A stretch of DNA of 64,000 nucleotides from an uncultured Helicobacter sp. (lineage in GTDB: Bacteria; Campylobacterota; Campylobacteria; Campylobacterales; Helicobacteraceae). The DNA lies in the NCBI RefSeq assembly GCF_910577135.1, contig NZ_CAJTLL010000005.1:62001-126000 (forward strand). The letters are read 5' to 3'. The notes under the pieces are model-generated. The model had not been told where the DNA came from. It worked only from the letters and a program-made list of their open reading frames with translations, and searched no databases. The translations under genes and the position numbers were made by a program. Position 1 is the stretch's first letter. Each line of letters begins with the position of its first letter. This document shows, in pieces, positions 22,914 through 32,601 of this stretch.

Positions 22914-23990
22914 ATGAAATATCCATTGCGTTATAAAGATGACTTTTCTGCAAATATGCTGTTTTGGATTACGCGCTTCATACGTTACAAGCTCACTACA
23001 TTATCCAATCATCAAGTTTATGATAAAGAGCGCATTTTAGAAGCGATAAATGCCCTAAACAACGATGAAATAAACTCTTTAGAATCTTTAGAATCCCTCT
23101 GCAAAAGCGTAAGAAAAGCAGGAATGATAGGGATTAATACCTACGCCACTCCCCTACTCAAGCTCTATACATTCCTCGCACAAAGTAATATTCACACAAT
23201 GGAAGAAATCGATGAAGAGGTGCTAAGCGATTTTTTGAGCGTGGAGACAAGCTTCCTTTCAAATGCGAGTAAAAAAAATTATAGAATTGCACTCATTGGG
23301 CTATTTGGCTATATTGATAAACAAAATGAGAACGAAGGCAAATCTTATGTGTATAACATCACACTTAAAATCGGTGCCCTACAAGGCAAAAGTGGGCAAA
23401 AGTTGCCCGCATATTTAAATCAAAATGAACTTGAGCGGTTTTTACAAGGCATTGACGAAATGCCCTTTGGCGAGAAAATCGCTGCACGCAATAAACTCAT
23501 CATCAAACTCATTGTCTATACGGGCATACGCGTGAGCGAGGCGCTCAACCTCCGCCGCAAGGATATATTCCCTATGCAAGACTGCTATCTCGTGCAGATT
23601 CGCGGCAAGGGCAATAAGCCTAGAGTAGCGATGATACGCAAAAGCCATATAGAGAATCTGCTCGGCGTATGGCTCACGCAACGTGAAGCTTTTGCCCCGC
23701 AGCACGATTTGCTCTTTTGCAATGCTAAAGGCAAGGCGCTCACACAAAGCTATATCTATAAAAATGTAGAAAATATACTGATGTCAGTGGGTCTCCGCAA
23801 GGAAAAGAATGGCGCGCATATGCTGCGACATTCTTTTGCTACACTACTCTATCAGCAAAAGCACGATTTGGTAATGGTGCAAGAAGCTCTAGGACACGCA
23901 GATTTGAATACAAGCCGTATTTACACGCATTTTGATAAAGAAAGACTGCAAGAAGTCGTCAATGCAATGGATAGTATTGGGAAATCTTAG
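22914..23990 (+). CDS. xerH: Tyrosine recombinase XerH, 358 aa
   Basis: The single-recombinase Xer of epsilonproteobacteria, which resolves chromosome dimers at difH. Catalytic residues are visible: R206 (TGIRVSEA), H302 and R305 (HMLRHSF), H328 (LGHADLNT) and Y337 (RIYTHF). The N-terminal core-binding domain and length fit XerH. The gene is chromosomal, lying just outside the right attachment site. I infer that it also integrates and excises the prophage, whose own genes include no tyrosine recombinase. Confidence 0.93.
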   Translation: MKYPLRYKDDFSANMLFWITRFIRYKLTTLSNHQVYDKERILEAINALNNDEINSLESLESLCKSVRKAGMIGINTYATPLLKLYTFLAQSNIHTMEEIDEEVLSDFLSVETSFLSNASKKNYRIALIGLFGYIDKQNENEGKSYVYNITLKIGALQGKSGQKLPAYLNQNELERFLQGIDEMPFGEKIAARNKLIIKLIVYTGIRVSEALNLRRKDIFPMQDCYLVQIRGKGNKPRVAMIRKSHIENLLGVWLTQREAFAPQHDLLFCNAKGKALTQSYIYKNVENILMSVGLRKEKNGAHMLRHSFATLLYQQKHDLVMVQEALGHADLNTSRIYTHFDKERLQEVVNAMDSIGKS

Positions 23991-24214
23991 ATTTATTATA
24001 GCTATACTATCCCGATACTTGTCACGTAGTCTTACAATCAGTGCTTACAAATGTGTTTCTACTCCTGCTTGTGCGCCCAAAAAATACACTTACAATTAAA
24101 GCTAGTGTTTTTTATTTATCATACGTACGAAGTGTTGGCTGGATTACCCCCCTCACTCCACACTTGCAAAGTGTGTTAAAGGTCTCGATTCTATAATTTT
24201 AAAGGAGAATAGCA

Positions 24215-24778
24215 ATGAATCGTATCAAAAATCAATACATAGTGCTATGTCTCATCGCTCTACTCGCACTTGGGCTATGGCTCTATAATGCCGAGCTTTA
24301 TGGCGATGTGTTCCGCCTTATGCTTATTCCACTTGGTTTGTGGTGGCTCTCACAGAAGCAATATAGACTTATGGCATACTTTGTTTGCGTTGTTGCAGTC
24401 ATTTTAGGCATAGCCTTTGTGTGTAAGCTCACATTTACATATATAGCAAGTCATTATGGAGATTTACAATCCGTGCAAGATATTATAGAAATCGCCAAAC
24501 GCCCTATTAATGGCGAGTTTAAGGGATTCCCTAGCGGACACACTACTGCCGCATTCACAGCAGCTGCATTAATGTGGTATTTTATGGGTAAGCAATGGGG
24601 CATACTCGCCTTTATTTTAGCTCTATTTGTGGGCTATTCGCGTATCATAAGCCTATGGCACACGCCCATGCAAGTATGTGCAGGAGCATTTTTAGGTTTT
24701 GTGGGGAGCTTGGCTCTTATAATGCTACTAAACAAAATTGACAAAACGTGCAAAAAAGACTATAATCCCCGCCCTTAA
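24215..24778 (+). CDS. PAP2-family membrane phosphatase, 187 aa
   Basis: An inner-membrane phosphatase acting on a lipid phosphate. Motif 2 is FPSGHTTAAF near residue 109, and motif 3 is SRIISLWHTPMQVCAG with the catalytic His. A KRP precedes motif 2 as a reduced motif 1. About five membrane helices are visible. In Helicobacter such enzymes include the lipid A phosphatases LpxE/LpxF and undecaprenyl-diphosphatases. Which one this is cannot be told. AAAGGAG precedes the ATG. Confidence 0.82.
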   Translation: MNRIKNQYIVLCLIALLALGLWLYNAELYGDVFRLMLIPLGLWWLSQKQYRLMAYFVCVVAVILGIAFVCKLTFTYIASHYGDLQSVQDIIEIAKRPINGEFKGFPSGHTTAAFTAAALMWYFMGKQWGILAFILALFVGYSRIISLWHTPMQVCAGAFLGFVGSLALIMLLNKIDKTCKKDYNPRP

Positions 24779-24795
24779 AGATTCTAAGAATCTTT
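24777..24795 (+). terminator. Hairpin at the end of the PAP2 gene
   Basis: AAAGATTC and GAATCTTT form an 8-bp stem with a three-base loop, overlapping the stop codon. The following TATAGA at 24794-24799 is placed to serve as the -10 box of ssrA. The T-run is short, so this may act more as a boundary than a strong terminator. Confidence 0.45.
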
Positions 24796-24804
24796 ATAGA
24801 ATCT

Positions 24805-25171
24805 GGGGCTGACTTGGCTTTCGACAGGAGTGGCGAGGCTTAAGTGCATGTGAGCCGGTAAGCTCTCAAACTGCCACTTTTTATTAAACGCAAACAACGC
24901 GAATTACGCTCCAGCTTACGCAAAAGTAGCGTAGGTTTATCACTCTTTAGGAGCCGATTTTAGCTTTCTTATCTAGCGAGGAGTTAGAATCGTCATCTTT
25001 GCCTAGATGCTCTTTTACCTTACCTGTGGCAAAAGAAAAGACTAAGGTTGCTTGTGGATTCTATCTTGAGGTATTGGATAGCCACAAAAAGATTGCAATG
25101 CCTACTAAGCATGTAGATTCTTAAGAAGCTCTCATTTTTGGACTGGGGTTCAACTCCCCACAGCTCCACCA
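24805..25171 (+). ncRNA. ssrA: Transfer-messenger RNA (tmRNA)
   Basis: The 5' end GGGGCTGACTTGGCTTTCGA and the 3' end with GGGGTTCAACTCCCC, CAGCTCC and ACCA form the tRNA-Ala-like part; GGGGCTG pairs with CAGCTCC with one G-U pair. The internal tag frame at 24890-24934 reads ANNANYAPAYAKVA and ends in TAG, close to the H. pylori tag. It releases stalled ribosomes and marks the unfinished protein for degradation. CCA is encoded. Confidence 0.96.
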
Positions 25172-25209
25172 TTACTTTTTCTTTTGTTTTTAAAATTTTA
25201 TGAATGCTC

Positions 25210-26340
25210 TCAATCTGCATAAAGCTGCATAGTAACGCAATGTAAGCTCCCGTGCCATAAAATCAACGAGCGGCAAGGCACACCTACTACCTTATAATGA
25301 GGCAAAGCACGTGATAGAATAGCTAGGGCTTTGCTATCGTTTTTATCATCATAGGTTGGCACAAGCAGCGCGTTATTCACAAATAAAAAATTCGCATAGC
25401 TTGATGGAAGCCTCTGCTTATGCTCATCATATATTGCTTGTGTAAAAGGCAAGGCGATAAGCTTATAAGGCTCTCCATTGGGCTGTTTAAGGGCTTTAAG
25501 CTCGGTCTCCATACATTTCAAGGCTTCAAAATGTGAATCTTCCCTATCTGCACAAGCAATATATGCGATAGTATCAGGCGTGATAAAACGCGCTAATGTA
25601 TCAATATGGCTATCGGTATCATCGCCCTCAAGATAGCCATTGTGAAGCCATAGCACCTGCTTTAATCCAAAATATGCCTTAAGCTTAGATTCTATATCGC
25701 TTTGTGCTAAATGCGGATTGCGATTAGGCTCAAGGAGGCATTGCGTATTGGTAAGCAGCACCCCTGCCCCATTACTCTCAATGCTCCCACCCTCTAGCAC
25801 CATATCAGCTTGTGTCATATATTGCGGTGTGAAGATATCTCTCACAATGCGATTATCATAATTGGCAGGATACTTTAGTCCCCAGCCATTAAACATAAAC
25901 TTGAGCATTTCGCCATTCCCTGCTTTCTCTATGCCTATACCGCCAAAATCCCTAGCCCAAGTATCATTGCTGTGGATTCTCACAATATGCAGGGTAAAAT
26001 GAGAATCTAGCATAAAATGTGGAAGAAAAGGATTAGTAATGCTTACTTGAGGCACATCATCGCGTATATGAGTACGGATATAGGCTGATATAGCGCTAGA
26101 TTCTGTATTTTTCACATTACTAGAGGGCTTAAAATAATCACACAAAAGCTCTATACCCTCATTATCGCGCACATCTATGCAGAGAATCACCGATTCAAAA
26201 CACAAAATATGCTCGATTATACGTATAAAGCACTCTCTCGCCCTATCTATATGCAAAGCCCAATCGCTATTTATATGTGGAAAAGCCATCAATATCGCCA
26301 CTTGCTCTTCCCACTCCGCCTTTAAACGCACCCTATCCAT
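25210..26340 (-). CDS. aguA: Agmatine deiminase, 376 aa
   Basis: Converts agmatine to N-carbamoylputrescine and ammonia, part of polyamine synthesis. Signature segments are NDTWARDFGGIGI, VLEGGSIESNGAGVLL, GDDTDSHIDTLARF with the catalytic His/Asp, and GSLHCVTMQ with the nucleophile C368. Length fits the bacterial family. The substrate assignment is by family resemblance; peptidyl-arginine deiminases share the fold. Confidence 0.9.
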   Translation of the reverse strand: MDRVRLKAEWEEQVAILMAFPHINSDWALHIDRARECFIRIIEHILCFESVILCIDVRDNEGIELLCDYFKPSSNVKNTESSAISAYIRTHIRDDVPQVSITNPFLPHFMLDSHFTLHIVRIHSNDTWARDFGGIGIEKAGNGEMLKFMFNGWGLKYPANYDNRIVRDIFTPQYMTQADMVLEGGSIESNGAGVLLTNTQCLLEPNRNPHLAQSDIESKLKAYFGLKQVLWLHNGYLEGDDTDSHIDTLARFITPDTIAYIACADREDSHFEALKCMETELKALKQPNGEPYKLIALPFTQAIYDEHKQRLPSSYANFLFVNNALLVPTYDDKNDSKALAILSRALPHYKVVGVPCRSLILWHGSLHCVTMQLYAD

Positions 26341-26407
26341 CGCACATATCCTTTAAACTTCTTTTGTATAATTTTGACATTTTCCATTTTAAAATGAGGT
26401 TATAGAG

Positions 26408-27532
26408 ATGATTTTAAGCATAGAATCAAGCTGTGATGATAGCTCCATTGCCCTAACACACATTGATAGCGGGATTCTCATATATCATTTGAAAATCTCA
26501 CAAGATGAAGCCCATAGCCACTATGGTGGCGTAGTGCCAGAGATTGCCTCAAGGCTGCATTGCCAAAAACTGCCCGAGATTCTAAACAAACTTGCACTTT
26601 TTGTAAATGATGATTTCTCACATATCAAAGCCATTGCAGTAACCACACGTCCGGGCTTAAGCGTAACGCTCATTGAGGGCTTAATGATGGCAAAGGCTCT
26701 CTCTCTTTCTTTGCAAGTGCCGCTTATTTGCGTGAATCACCTCAAGGGGCATATTTATTCGCTTTTTATTAGAGATACCCTACCCCACTTGCCTAAAATC
26801 CCTCCTTATGCAGAAATACAAGCCCTAACCTCTACACAAACAGATTTAGAATCTACCATCACTTCGCATTTACCACTAGGTATTTTGCTTGTATCTGGCG
26901 GACATACGCAAATCCTCTCTATGCGTGGTATTGATGTTATAAGCATTATCGCGCAAAGCCTTGATGATAGCTTTGGTGAGAGTTTTGATAAGGTAGCAAA
27001 ATATCTTGGTCTAGGCTATCCGGGTGGTCCTTTGGTAGAATCTTACGCAGCTGAATTTATGCGCTTATACCCTCACGACACACCCCATAGCTTCCCTGTG
27101 CCACTTTTGCACAATCATCAATTAGAATTTAGCTTTTCAGGACTAAAAAATGCTGTAAGAATCGCCACTCTAACCCTAGAAAAGCCTTTTTCGCAAAAGG
27201 ACATAGGGAGCATTTGTGCGGGATTCCAAAAAAGCGCGTGTGAGCATATCGTGCGTAAAGTGAGATTATTTTTTCAAAGCAATGAAGGGCGGGATTTGCC
27301 ACATTTTGCCATTGTAGGCGGTGCGAGTGCAAACACACATTTAAGAACAGCTCTTGCAGAGCTTTGCAAGGAATACAACAAACAATTACATCTAGCGCCA
27401 TTAGCATTTTGTGCCGATAATGCGGCGATGATAGGTATGGCAGCGATTTGGCAATACACAAGCAATGATTTCACACCTCTGCATGAAGCACAAATCGCTC
27501 CTAAAAGTTTGCCTAGCGATTTTTGTATCTAG
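26408..27532 (+). CDS. tsaD: tRNA N6-adenosine threonylcarbamoyltransferase TsaD, 374 aa
   Basis: Transfers the threonylcarbamoyl group to A37 of ANN-decoding tRNAs. It starts with the ASKHA-type LSIESSCDDSSIAL. Metal ligands are H111 and H115 (NHLKGHIYS). LVSGGHTQ and the long FDKVAKYLGLGYPGGP segment are diagnostic, and FSFSGLKNAV follows. A stretch of about 25 residues near 145 (ALTSTQTDLESTITS) is longer than usual. Confidence 0.95.
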   Translation: MILSIESSCDDSSIALTHIDSGILIYHLKISQDEAHSHYGGVVPEIASRLHCQKLPEILNKLALFVNDDFSHIKAIAVTTRPGLSVTLIEGLMMAKALSLSLQVPLICVNHLKGHIYSLFIRDTLPHLPKIPPYAEIQALTSTQTDLESTITSHLPLGILLVSGGHTQILSMRGIDVISIIAQSLDDSFGESFDKVAKYLGLGYPGGPLVESYAAEFMRLYPHDTPHSFPVPLLHNHQLEFSFSGLKNAVRIATLTLEKPFSQKDIGSICAGFQKSACEHIVRKVRLFFQSNEGRDLPHFAIVGGASANTHLRTALAELCKEYNKQLHLAPLAFCADNAAMIGMAAIWQYTSNDFTPLHEAQIAPKSLPSDFCI

Positions 27533-27589
27533 ACTTTGATATCTCCTCGTATTTATAAGATTCTATGCTGCGCTTCAAAGGCTTAGAAT

Positions 27590-28999
27590 CTATGAATGTT
27601 TATGAGCAAAATATGCCTTTACTATTTCTCTATCATCAAAATGTAGCTTCTGTGTGCCGATGATTTGATAGTCCTCATCGCCTTTCCCTAAAATCAGTAG
27701 TACTTCATCATTTTGCAGCTCATCTAATGCCCTGCAAATCGCATTTTTGCGCTCAACTTCTACAAATACGCGCTCCTGCCTAGTAATACCGCTCAATATA
27801 TCCTCTATAATAGATTGTGCAGATTCTGTTCGAGGATTATCACTTGTAACATATATCTTATGTGCGAACTGCTGGGCGCACTCTCCCATTTTAGGACGCT
27901 TAGTTTTATCTCTATCACCTCCTGCGCCAAATACCACTACAATTTTTTGATGTCTAAAGCTTTCAAAAATTTGACGCATACCGTCGTATGTATGAGCAAA
28001 ATCCACTATCACAAGCGGCGATGTATGCACGACCTCCATACGTCCGCTCACACCGCCAAAATGTCCCAAAGCTTGCGCGATAGATTCTAAGCCTTTAGAT
28101 GTGAGAATCTTCACCGCTCCAACAGCAGCAAGGGCATTATAAAGATTATGCTTTCCATATAAATGTGCTTCTATCGTGCTATGCTCCACATCGCCATTGT
28201 GTCCTCGCCACGAGATATGTGCGTCAATGCCATTTTCCAGCGCGTAGGCATCTACACTCAAATGCCCTTTTTTCTCAATCCCATAATAAAATGCTTTTTT
28301 ATCACTGCAATGTGCGTATGGCTCATCTGCGTTGATAAGCTTTGCCCCACTGCCCTCAAAAAAGCTATTTTTGATACGTCTATATTCCTCTATACTTTTA
28401 TGATAATCTAAATGATCGCTTGTAATATTACTAAGAATCTTCAAAGCAAACTCAAGCCCTGCGATACGTTCTTGCTCGATAGCGTGAGAGCTTACCTCCA
28501 TAATGAAAAAATCACTTTTTGCCTCTCGTGCAATACATAGATTTTCATAAAGCTCAAGCAAACTCGGCGTTGTTAGCCCCTTAGGCTTTATCATTTTATC
28601 ATTCATAAAAAAGCCCCTTGTGCCAAGCAAGGCTACTTTATATCCCAAATCAAGCAGTATGGAATAAATAATCGCCGCTGTGGTTGTCTTACCATTTGTG
28701 CCAGTAATCCCCACTATGCGCATTTGCTCCTGCATTGCATTGCCTAGAAGTATTTTTATAAGCTGGGTAGATTCTATAATATGAATCTGCCTAGATGATG
28801 TATCTTTTATAGAATCTTGTAAGCGTTCTACAAAAGTGGCATTTTGCTTACATCTCACAAGCAGGAGGGAATCTAACTCTATGGGGTGCTCATCTTGGCT
28901 TATGCTCTCTCCTTTCAAAAGAGAGGCGACAACGCGAGTATCATCAGTGATAGCAGTATAAAGCTTATCGCTATGTTTTATGGTTTTTATGATTATCAT
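27590..28999 (-). CDS. murE: UDP-MurNAc-tripeptide synthetase MurE, 469 aa
   Basis: Adds meso-diaminopimelate to UDP-MurNAc-L-Ala-D-Glu. The ATP site is GITGTNGKTTT at residues 97-107. SDNPRTE in the last third is the motif that selects diaminopimelate. AAAGGTAA precedes the ATG, which overlaps the upstream gene by 29 bases. The order nifU-like, helical-repeat protein, murE is the same as in H. pylori. Confidence 0.95.
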   Translation of the reverse strand: MIIIKTIKHSDKLYTAITDDTRVVASLLKGESISQDEHPIELDSLLLVRCKQNATFVERLQDSIKDTSSRQIHIIESTQLIKILLGNAMQEQMRIVGITGTNGKTTTAAIIYSILLDLGYKVALLGTRGFFMNDKMIKPKGLTTPSLLELYENLCIAREAKSDFFIMEVSSHAIEQERIAGLEFALKILSNITSDHLDYHKSIEEYRRIKNSFFEGSGAKLINADEPYAHCSDKKAFYYGIEKKGHLSVDAYALENGIDAHISWRGHNGDVEHSTIEAHLYGKHNLYNALAAVGAVKILTSKGLESIAQALGHFGGVSGRMEVVHTSPLVIVDFAHTYDGMRQIFESFRHQKIVVVFGAGGDRDKTKRPKMGECAQQFAHKIYVTSDNPRTESAQSIIEDILSGITRQERVFVEVERKNAICRALDELQNDEVLLILGKGDEDYQIIGTQKLHFDDREIVKAYFAHKHS

Positions 29000-29600
29000 C
29001 AGTTACCTTTTGTAAAATTTTTTCTATTTCACTATCATAAACAATATTTTTCCTTAATGATTCTATATATTCAAGCGACATATCTTGATAGCCATTTTCT
29101 ATAAGCTGATTAAGAAATTCGTAAAATTCATACTTATTAAGAAAAATAATCTTTGTGCTAAAAATCAAATCCTCAAATATCTCCTTAAAGCTTTTCTCCG
29201 CTGTTAAACGCTTAAAATCTTGATATAAAATCCCATCAATAGAATCTGCACGTAAATTCTCAATACCCTTTACTAAAGAAAAAATATCATTTGTGCTTTT
29301 GTCAAAGTTTTTAATAGCCTTTAGGATCTGTTTTCTTGCCTTGACTTTGCTTATTTCTTGTGAGAGCAGAATTTGATAGTATTCATACAAGCCAAGAGCC
29401 TGTTCTTCAAAGTCTTGTGCAATATCAGCGAGTAATATACCAATAAGTGATTCAGTATTATTAGGCTCTAAGTGGAGATTGTGAGCGAAGAGCTCAAATG
29501 CTTGTTTGTATTCCTTAGCACTAAAAAGCGCAAAGGCTCTTTTATTATTTTTGTTAATCACTTGTCTTGTGCGAGTATCTGTCAATTTTACACTTTCCAT
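28971..29600 (-). CDS. TPR-like helical protein, 209 aa
   Basis: No signal or membrane segment. The first 70 residues contain a tetratricopeptide-like pair (RAFALFSAKEYKQAFELFAH, then LEPNNTESLIGILLADIAQD). The rest is helical and charged and ends in a His/Lys-rich tail (DDNHKNHKT). It is conserved between the NifU-like gene and murE in Helicobacter, but its role is unknown. Confidence 0.75.
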   Translation of the reverse strand: MESVKLTDTRTRQVINKNNKRAFALFSAKEYKQAFELFAHNLHLEPNNTESLIGILLADIAQDFEEQALGLYEYYQILLSQEISKVKARKQILKAIKNFDKSTNDIFSLVKGIENLRADSIDGILYQDFKRLTAEKSFKEIFEDLIFSTKIIFLNKYEFYEFLNQLIENGYQDMSLEYIESLRKNIVYDSEIEKILQKVTDDNHKNHKT

Positions 29601-29606
29601 AGGAAT

Positions 29607-29879
29607 TTACCAATTAAAATGTGATTCTTCCCCGTGAGGCACATTAACAATAGCAATATCCGGGTGGATTTCCTCTTTTAAGCGATTTTCAATAGCGTAT
29701 TTAAGCGTATTTGCAGAGCTTGGGCAGCCTTTACACGCTCCCTCAAGCCGAACATATACCTTTGCATCTCTAATGCCTAGTAGAGTAATGTCTCCACCAT
29801 CAAGTGTTAGTGTTGGACGCACCTTTTGCATAACCATTTCAACGGGTATTTTCAGCTCTTCATCACTAAAGGGAAACAC
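29607..29879 (-). CDS. NifU-like (Nfu-type) iron-sulfur scaffold protein, 90 aa
   Basis: The CKGCPSS motif, with two cysteines spaced CX2C, binds a shared iron-sulfur cluster in Nfu dimers. The preceding VRPTLTLDGGDITLLGI is the family hallmark. It starts at GTG with GGGAGGT upstream. It is the short form made only of the Nfu domain and probably delivers clusters to target proteins. Confidence 0.9.
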   Translation of the reverse strand: MFPFSDEELKIPVEMVMQKVRPTLTLDGGDITLLGIRDAKVYVRLEGACKGCPSSANTLKYAIENRLKEEIHPDIAIVNVPHGEESHFNW

Positions 29880-30040
29880 GCCATTACCTCCCTAGAACTT
29901 TATATCCCCATATTTTAGCCTATTTTTTCAAATGTTATATACGAAATACACTTAAGCCTCCAAACTCGCTCTACAATGCGTATAACATAGCATATTAAGC
30001 AGCTGCAAGGCTATGGATTCTTTAGGCAGGGTAAGAAAAG

Positions 30041-30949
30041 CTACACCTTCCTTGCAACCAGCAATAATGAGCCGCCAAAAGGCATACCAAAAGGAAGTAA
30101 GGGCAATAGTGCATTTTCTAAGCGACATAGCCCAAGCAATGCACTATTTAGAATCTTAGGAGGTGGCACATCGCGCAAAGCCTCTTTAGATAGCTTTTGT
30201 GCCTTTTTAGCAGGGCTTAACAAGGCTCGTGCAAACAAAAGCGGCGTGAGCGCGACGAAGAAATATTGCGCCATCTCTATATATAAACCGCATTCTTTAA
30301 ATAGATTCATAAGCTTACCTTTGGTGTAGCGGCGTTTATGATGCACTAAGACATCGTGTGCATTCCATAGCCATTGATGTGCGGGGACACTCACGCACAA
30401 AAGGCTTTTTGCATTGTTTTTAAGCATTTTTTTCATATTTATAATGGATTCTTTGTCATTCTCGATATGCTCTATCACATCAAAGGCAAAAATACAATCA
30501 AACTCATCTTCAAAAGGCACATCAAGCAAATCCATACAAAAAAGCTTAGAAATGCCATAAGTTTTAGCATATTCCAAGCCTTGTGAGTGAATCTCACCCA
30601 ATGCCATATCCTCAAATCCTTGCGAGAGAAAATATCGCGTAACGCTCCCTGTCCCCGCTCCTACATCAAGTATATATTGCTGCTTGAAGTGTTCCTTACC
30701 ATATAAACGCACAAGCTGCTTACTCACCTGCTGGTAGATAAACTCCACCCTACTCCTATGCCAAAAATGCACCTTTTCAGCCAAATAGAGCATATCCATA
30801 CCTTCAAGTGGAAAATGCGTATTTGAATATGAAGTGTGAGGCGATATCTGGGAATTATAAGAATCTATATTGCTAAAAGAGGGATTATCTAATGGGGGGG
30901 GGGCAAAGAATACAATGCCATTTTGGATATATGAGGGCTTTATCTGCAT
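30041..30949 (-). CDS. Phase-variable class I SAM-dependent methyltransferase, 302 aa
   Basis: The start MQIKPSYI at 30949 has AAAGGAG 6 bases upstream, while the longer frame to 31039 has none. The SAM site is ILDVGAGTGSVTRYF; FDCIFAFDVIEHIEND is motif II/III of the UbiG/glycolipid-type methyltransferases. Near the C-terminus is a hydrophobic helix (YFFVALTPLLFARALL), so it may sit at the membrane. A C10 tract falls in codons 16-19 (APPPL), and in this sequence it is in frame, that is ON. Its divergent partner is a tract-bearing glycosyltransferase, so surface glycan methylation is the likely role. Confidence 0.8.
   Translation of the reverse strand: MQIKPSYIQNGIVFFAPPPLDNPSFSNIDSYNSQISPHTSYSNTHFPLEGMDMLYLAEKVHFWHRSRVEFIYQQVSKQLVRLYGKEHFKQQYILDVGAGTGSVTRYFLSQGFEDMALGEIHSQGLEYAKTYGISKLFCMDLLDVPFEDEFDCIFAFDVIEHIENDKESIINMKKMLKNNAKSLLCVSVPAHQWLWNAHDVLVHHKRRYTKGKLMNLFKECGLYIEMAQYFFVALTPLLFARALLSPAKKAQKLSKEALRDVPPPKILNSALLGLCRLENALLPLLPFGMPFGGSLLLVARKV
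30894..30903. repeat. G10 tract (C10 in the methyltransferase frame)
   Basis: A homopolymer within the first 20 codons of the methyltransferase gene. A change of one or two bases would stop translation soon after. This is the classical arrangement for translational phase variation. Confidence 0.9.
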
Positions 30950-31116
30950 AAGACTCCTTTTGTAAAAAATGAAAGATTTATGAAAATTATACCTTGAAAA
31001 ACCCACTTTACAAATGTGGAGAGAGGTATTTCCAAACAATCATTAAGGCGCGAATATAACACAAAATACAATGATAAAAGAATCTGGATTAGAATGTTGA
31101 TTGCAATATACACTAA

Positions 31117-31138
31117 AATAATAGATTATCATTCTCAA
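31117..31138 (-). promoter_or_regulatory. Fur-box-like sequence between the divergent genes
   Basis: On the minus strand the sequence GAGAATGATAATCTATTAT agrees with the classical 19-bp Fur box at 13 positions, including the unbroken AATGATAATC core. It lies about 50 bases upstream of the glycosyltransferase start. The A/T-rich background makes chance similarity possible. Confidence 0.35.
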
Positions 31139-31187
31139 TTGATATTTGTGCTACAATCATAACTTTTAACCCGCATAAAGGATTTTT

Positions 31188-32570
31188 ATGAATCGTAGCT
31201 CAAGTAATACTCATATCACAGGAGTAATCACCCTCTTTTTGCTCATTGTCTTATGGAATATTAATCGCGAATCATTTTGGGGAGATGAAGCATTTAGCGT
31301 ATATTCTATTATGGGGGGGGGGCATAGCACAAGCCTAAATACTTGGGATTTTAGGAGCTTTTGGCATAATCCTAAATGACAATCACCCTTTTTTTACAAT
31401 CTCCTTCTTAAAATCTACTCACATATCTTTGGTACTTTTGATTTTACGCTGCGCTTTTTTAGCACTTTATGGATACTTTTTGGCGCTATTACTAGCTATA
31501 TCCTCCTCTATAAACATCATCTTGAAAAACTCGCGCTCATATATTTTGTTTTATTTCTCTTTAGCTCCAAATACTATTTATTACGCACAAGAATCCCGAA
31601 ATTACGCTATGCTCCTTGCATTAGCAAGTATTTTTTGCACCCTTTTGTATTGCGTTTTTGAATCTATGTATTACAGATTAACACTCAAACGCCCTATGTA
31701 TTATTTTGTAGGTATATTGATATGCGGGGTTGCAATGGTTCTAACGCATTACTACGCATATATTTTTGTGTTTTCTACGGGTATGATTGCACTTATTCAG
31801 GCTTGGCGCACGAAGCAATATTTCATACCCCTATTTATCATTTTTACCCTTATGGGTGCGATGGGGGTTATGTGGATTGGCATTCATCACTACTATGGAG
31901 ACTTTTTACATCGTATGAATAGTGAATGGGTATATGATAAAAGTCTCTATTTTCTGCTTTTATCTATTCCACTCTCGGCATTGGGGAAGTTTGGCTGGAT
32001 TTTCGTCATACTTTTTTACGCCTTTTGTTTTAAGCAAATCCCTCTTAAAGTATATAGGCAATACGCACCTCTGCTTTATATTGTAGGCTTAGAGCTATGT
32101 ATCATCATTGCTATTTTTATGAGTATATCTCAAACGATAACAACACGCTATTTTGTGGAACTTTATCCGCTTATCTATTTATTTCTTGCAAGTATTTTGG
32201 TATACGCCTCTAGGTATGCTGTATTTTACATACCTGCCCTTACTCTTATCCTTGTAGCACATATCACAGCGCCACATATCATAAGGAGGATTTACGCGCA
32301 GCGAGTGCCTCCATCGCCACACATTTTGATTCACAAAATTGCAAACTGCCTCTCGCTTGAATAGCTTATAAGCGGTATTTACCTCAATTTGAAGCCATAG
32401 AAACACTCCTAGAACAAAAAGACTGGGACTTAATCCTTTTGTCCACACACAACAAAGATGACAAATCTTTTACCCGCATTCATAGCTTTTTAGAACAGCA
32501 TAACATCAGTACAACATACAAGATTCTTTCATTTAATGGAGCGGTCGTAGTGGTAAAAAGCAATCAATAA
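31188..32570 (+). pseudogene. Membrane glycosyltransferase (PMT/ArnT-like), frameshifted
   Basis: The gene starts after AAAGGA with MNRSSSNTHITG, a first membrane helix and GDEAFSVYSIM, the acidic motif of GT-C enzymes. It then meets a G10 tract and stops at 31379. NDNHPF and YNLLLKIYSHIFGTFDFTLR lie in two further frames separated by a T7 run. From about 31560 the frame SLAPNTIYYAQESRNYAMLL, typical of this family, is open to 32364 with seven or so membrane helices. A last part (YLPQFEAIETLLEQKDWDLI) is in another frame to 32570. So at least three or four shifts separate the pieces; no single tract length restores it. Confidence 0.72.
31313..31322. repeat. G10 tract in the glycosyltransferase pseudogene
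   Basis: The tract follows codon 42 (SIM). In all three frames beyond it a stop is met within about 20 codons, so slippage here alone cannot restore the gene in this sequence. Confidence 0.9.
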
Positions 32571-32601
32571 TCAAAACTTAGCGATGGAACTATCCTGCCT
32601 T

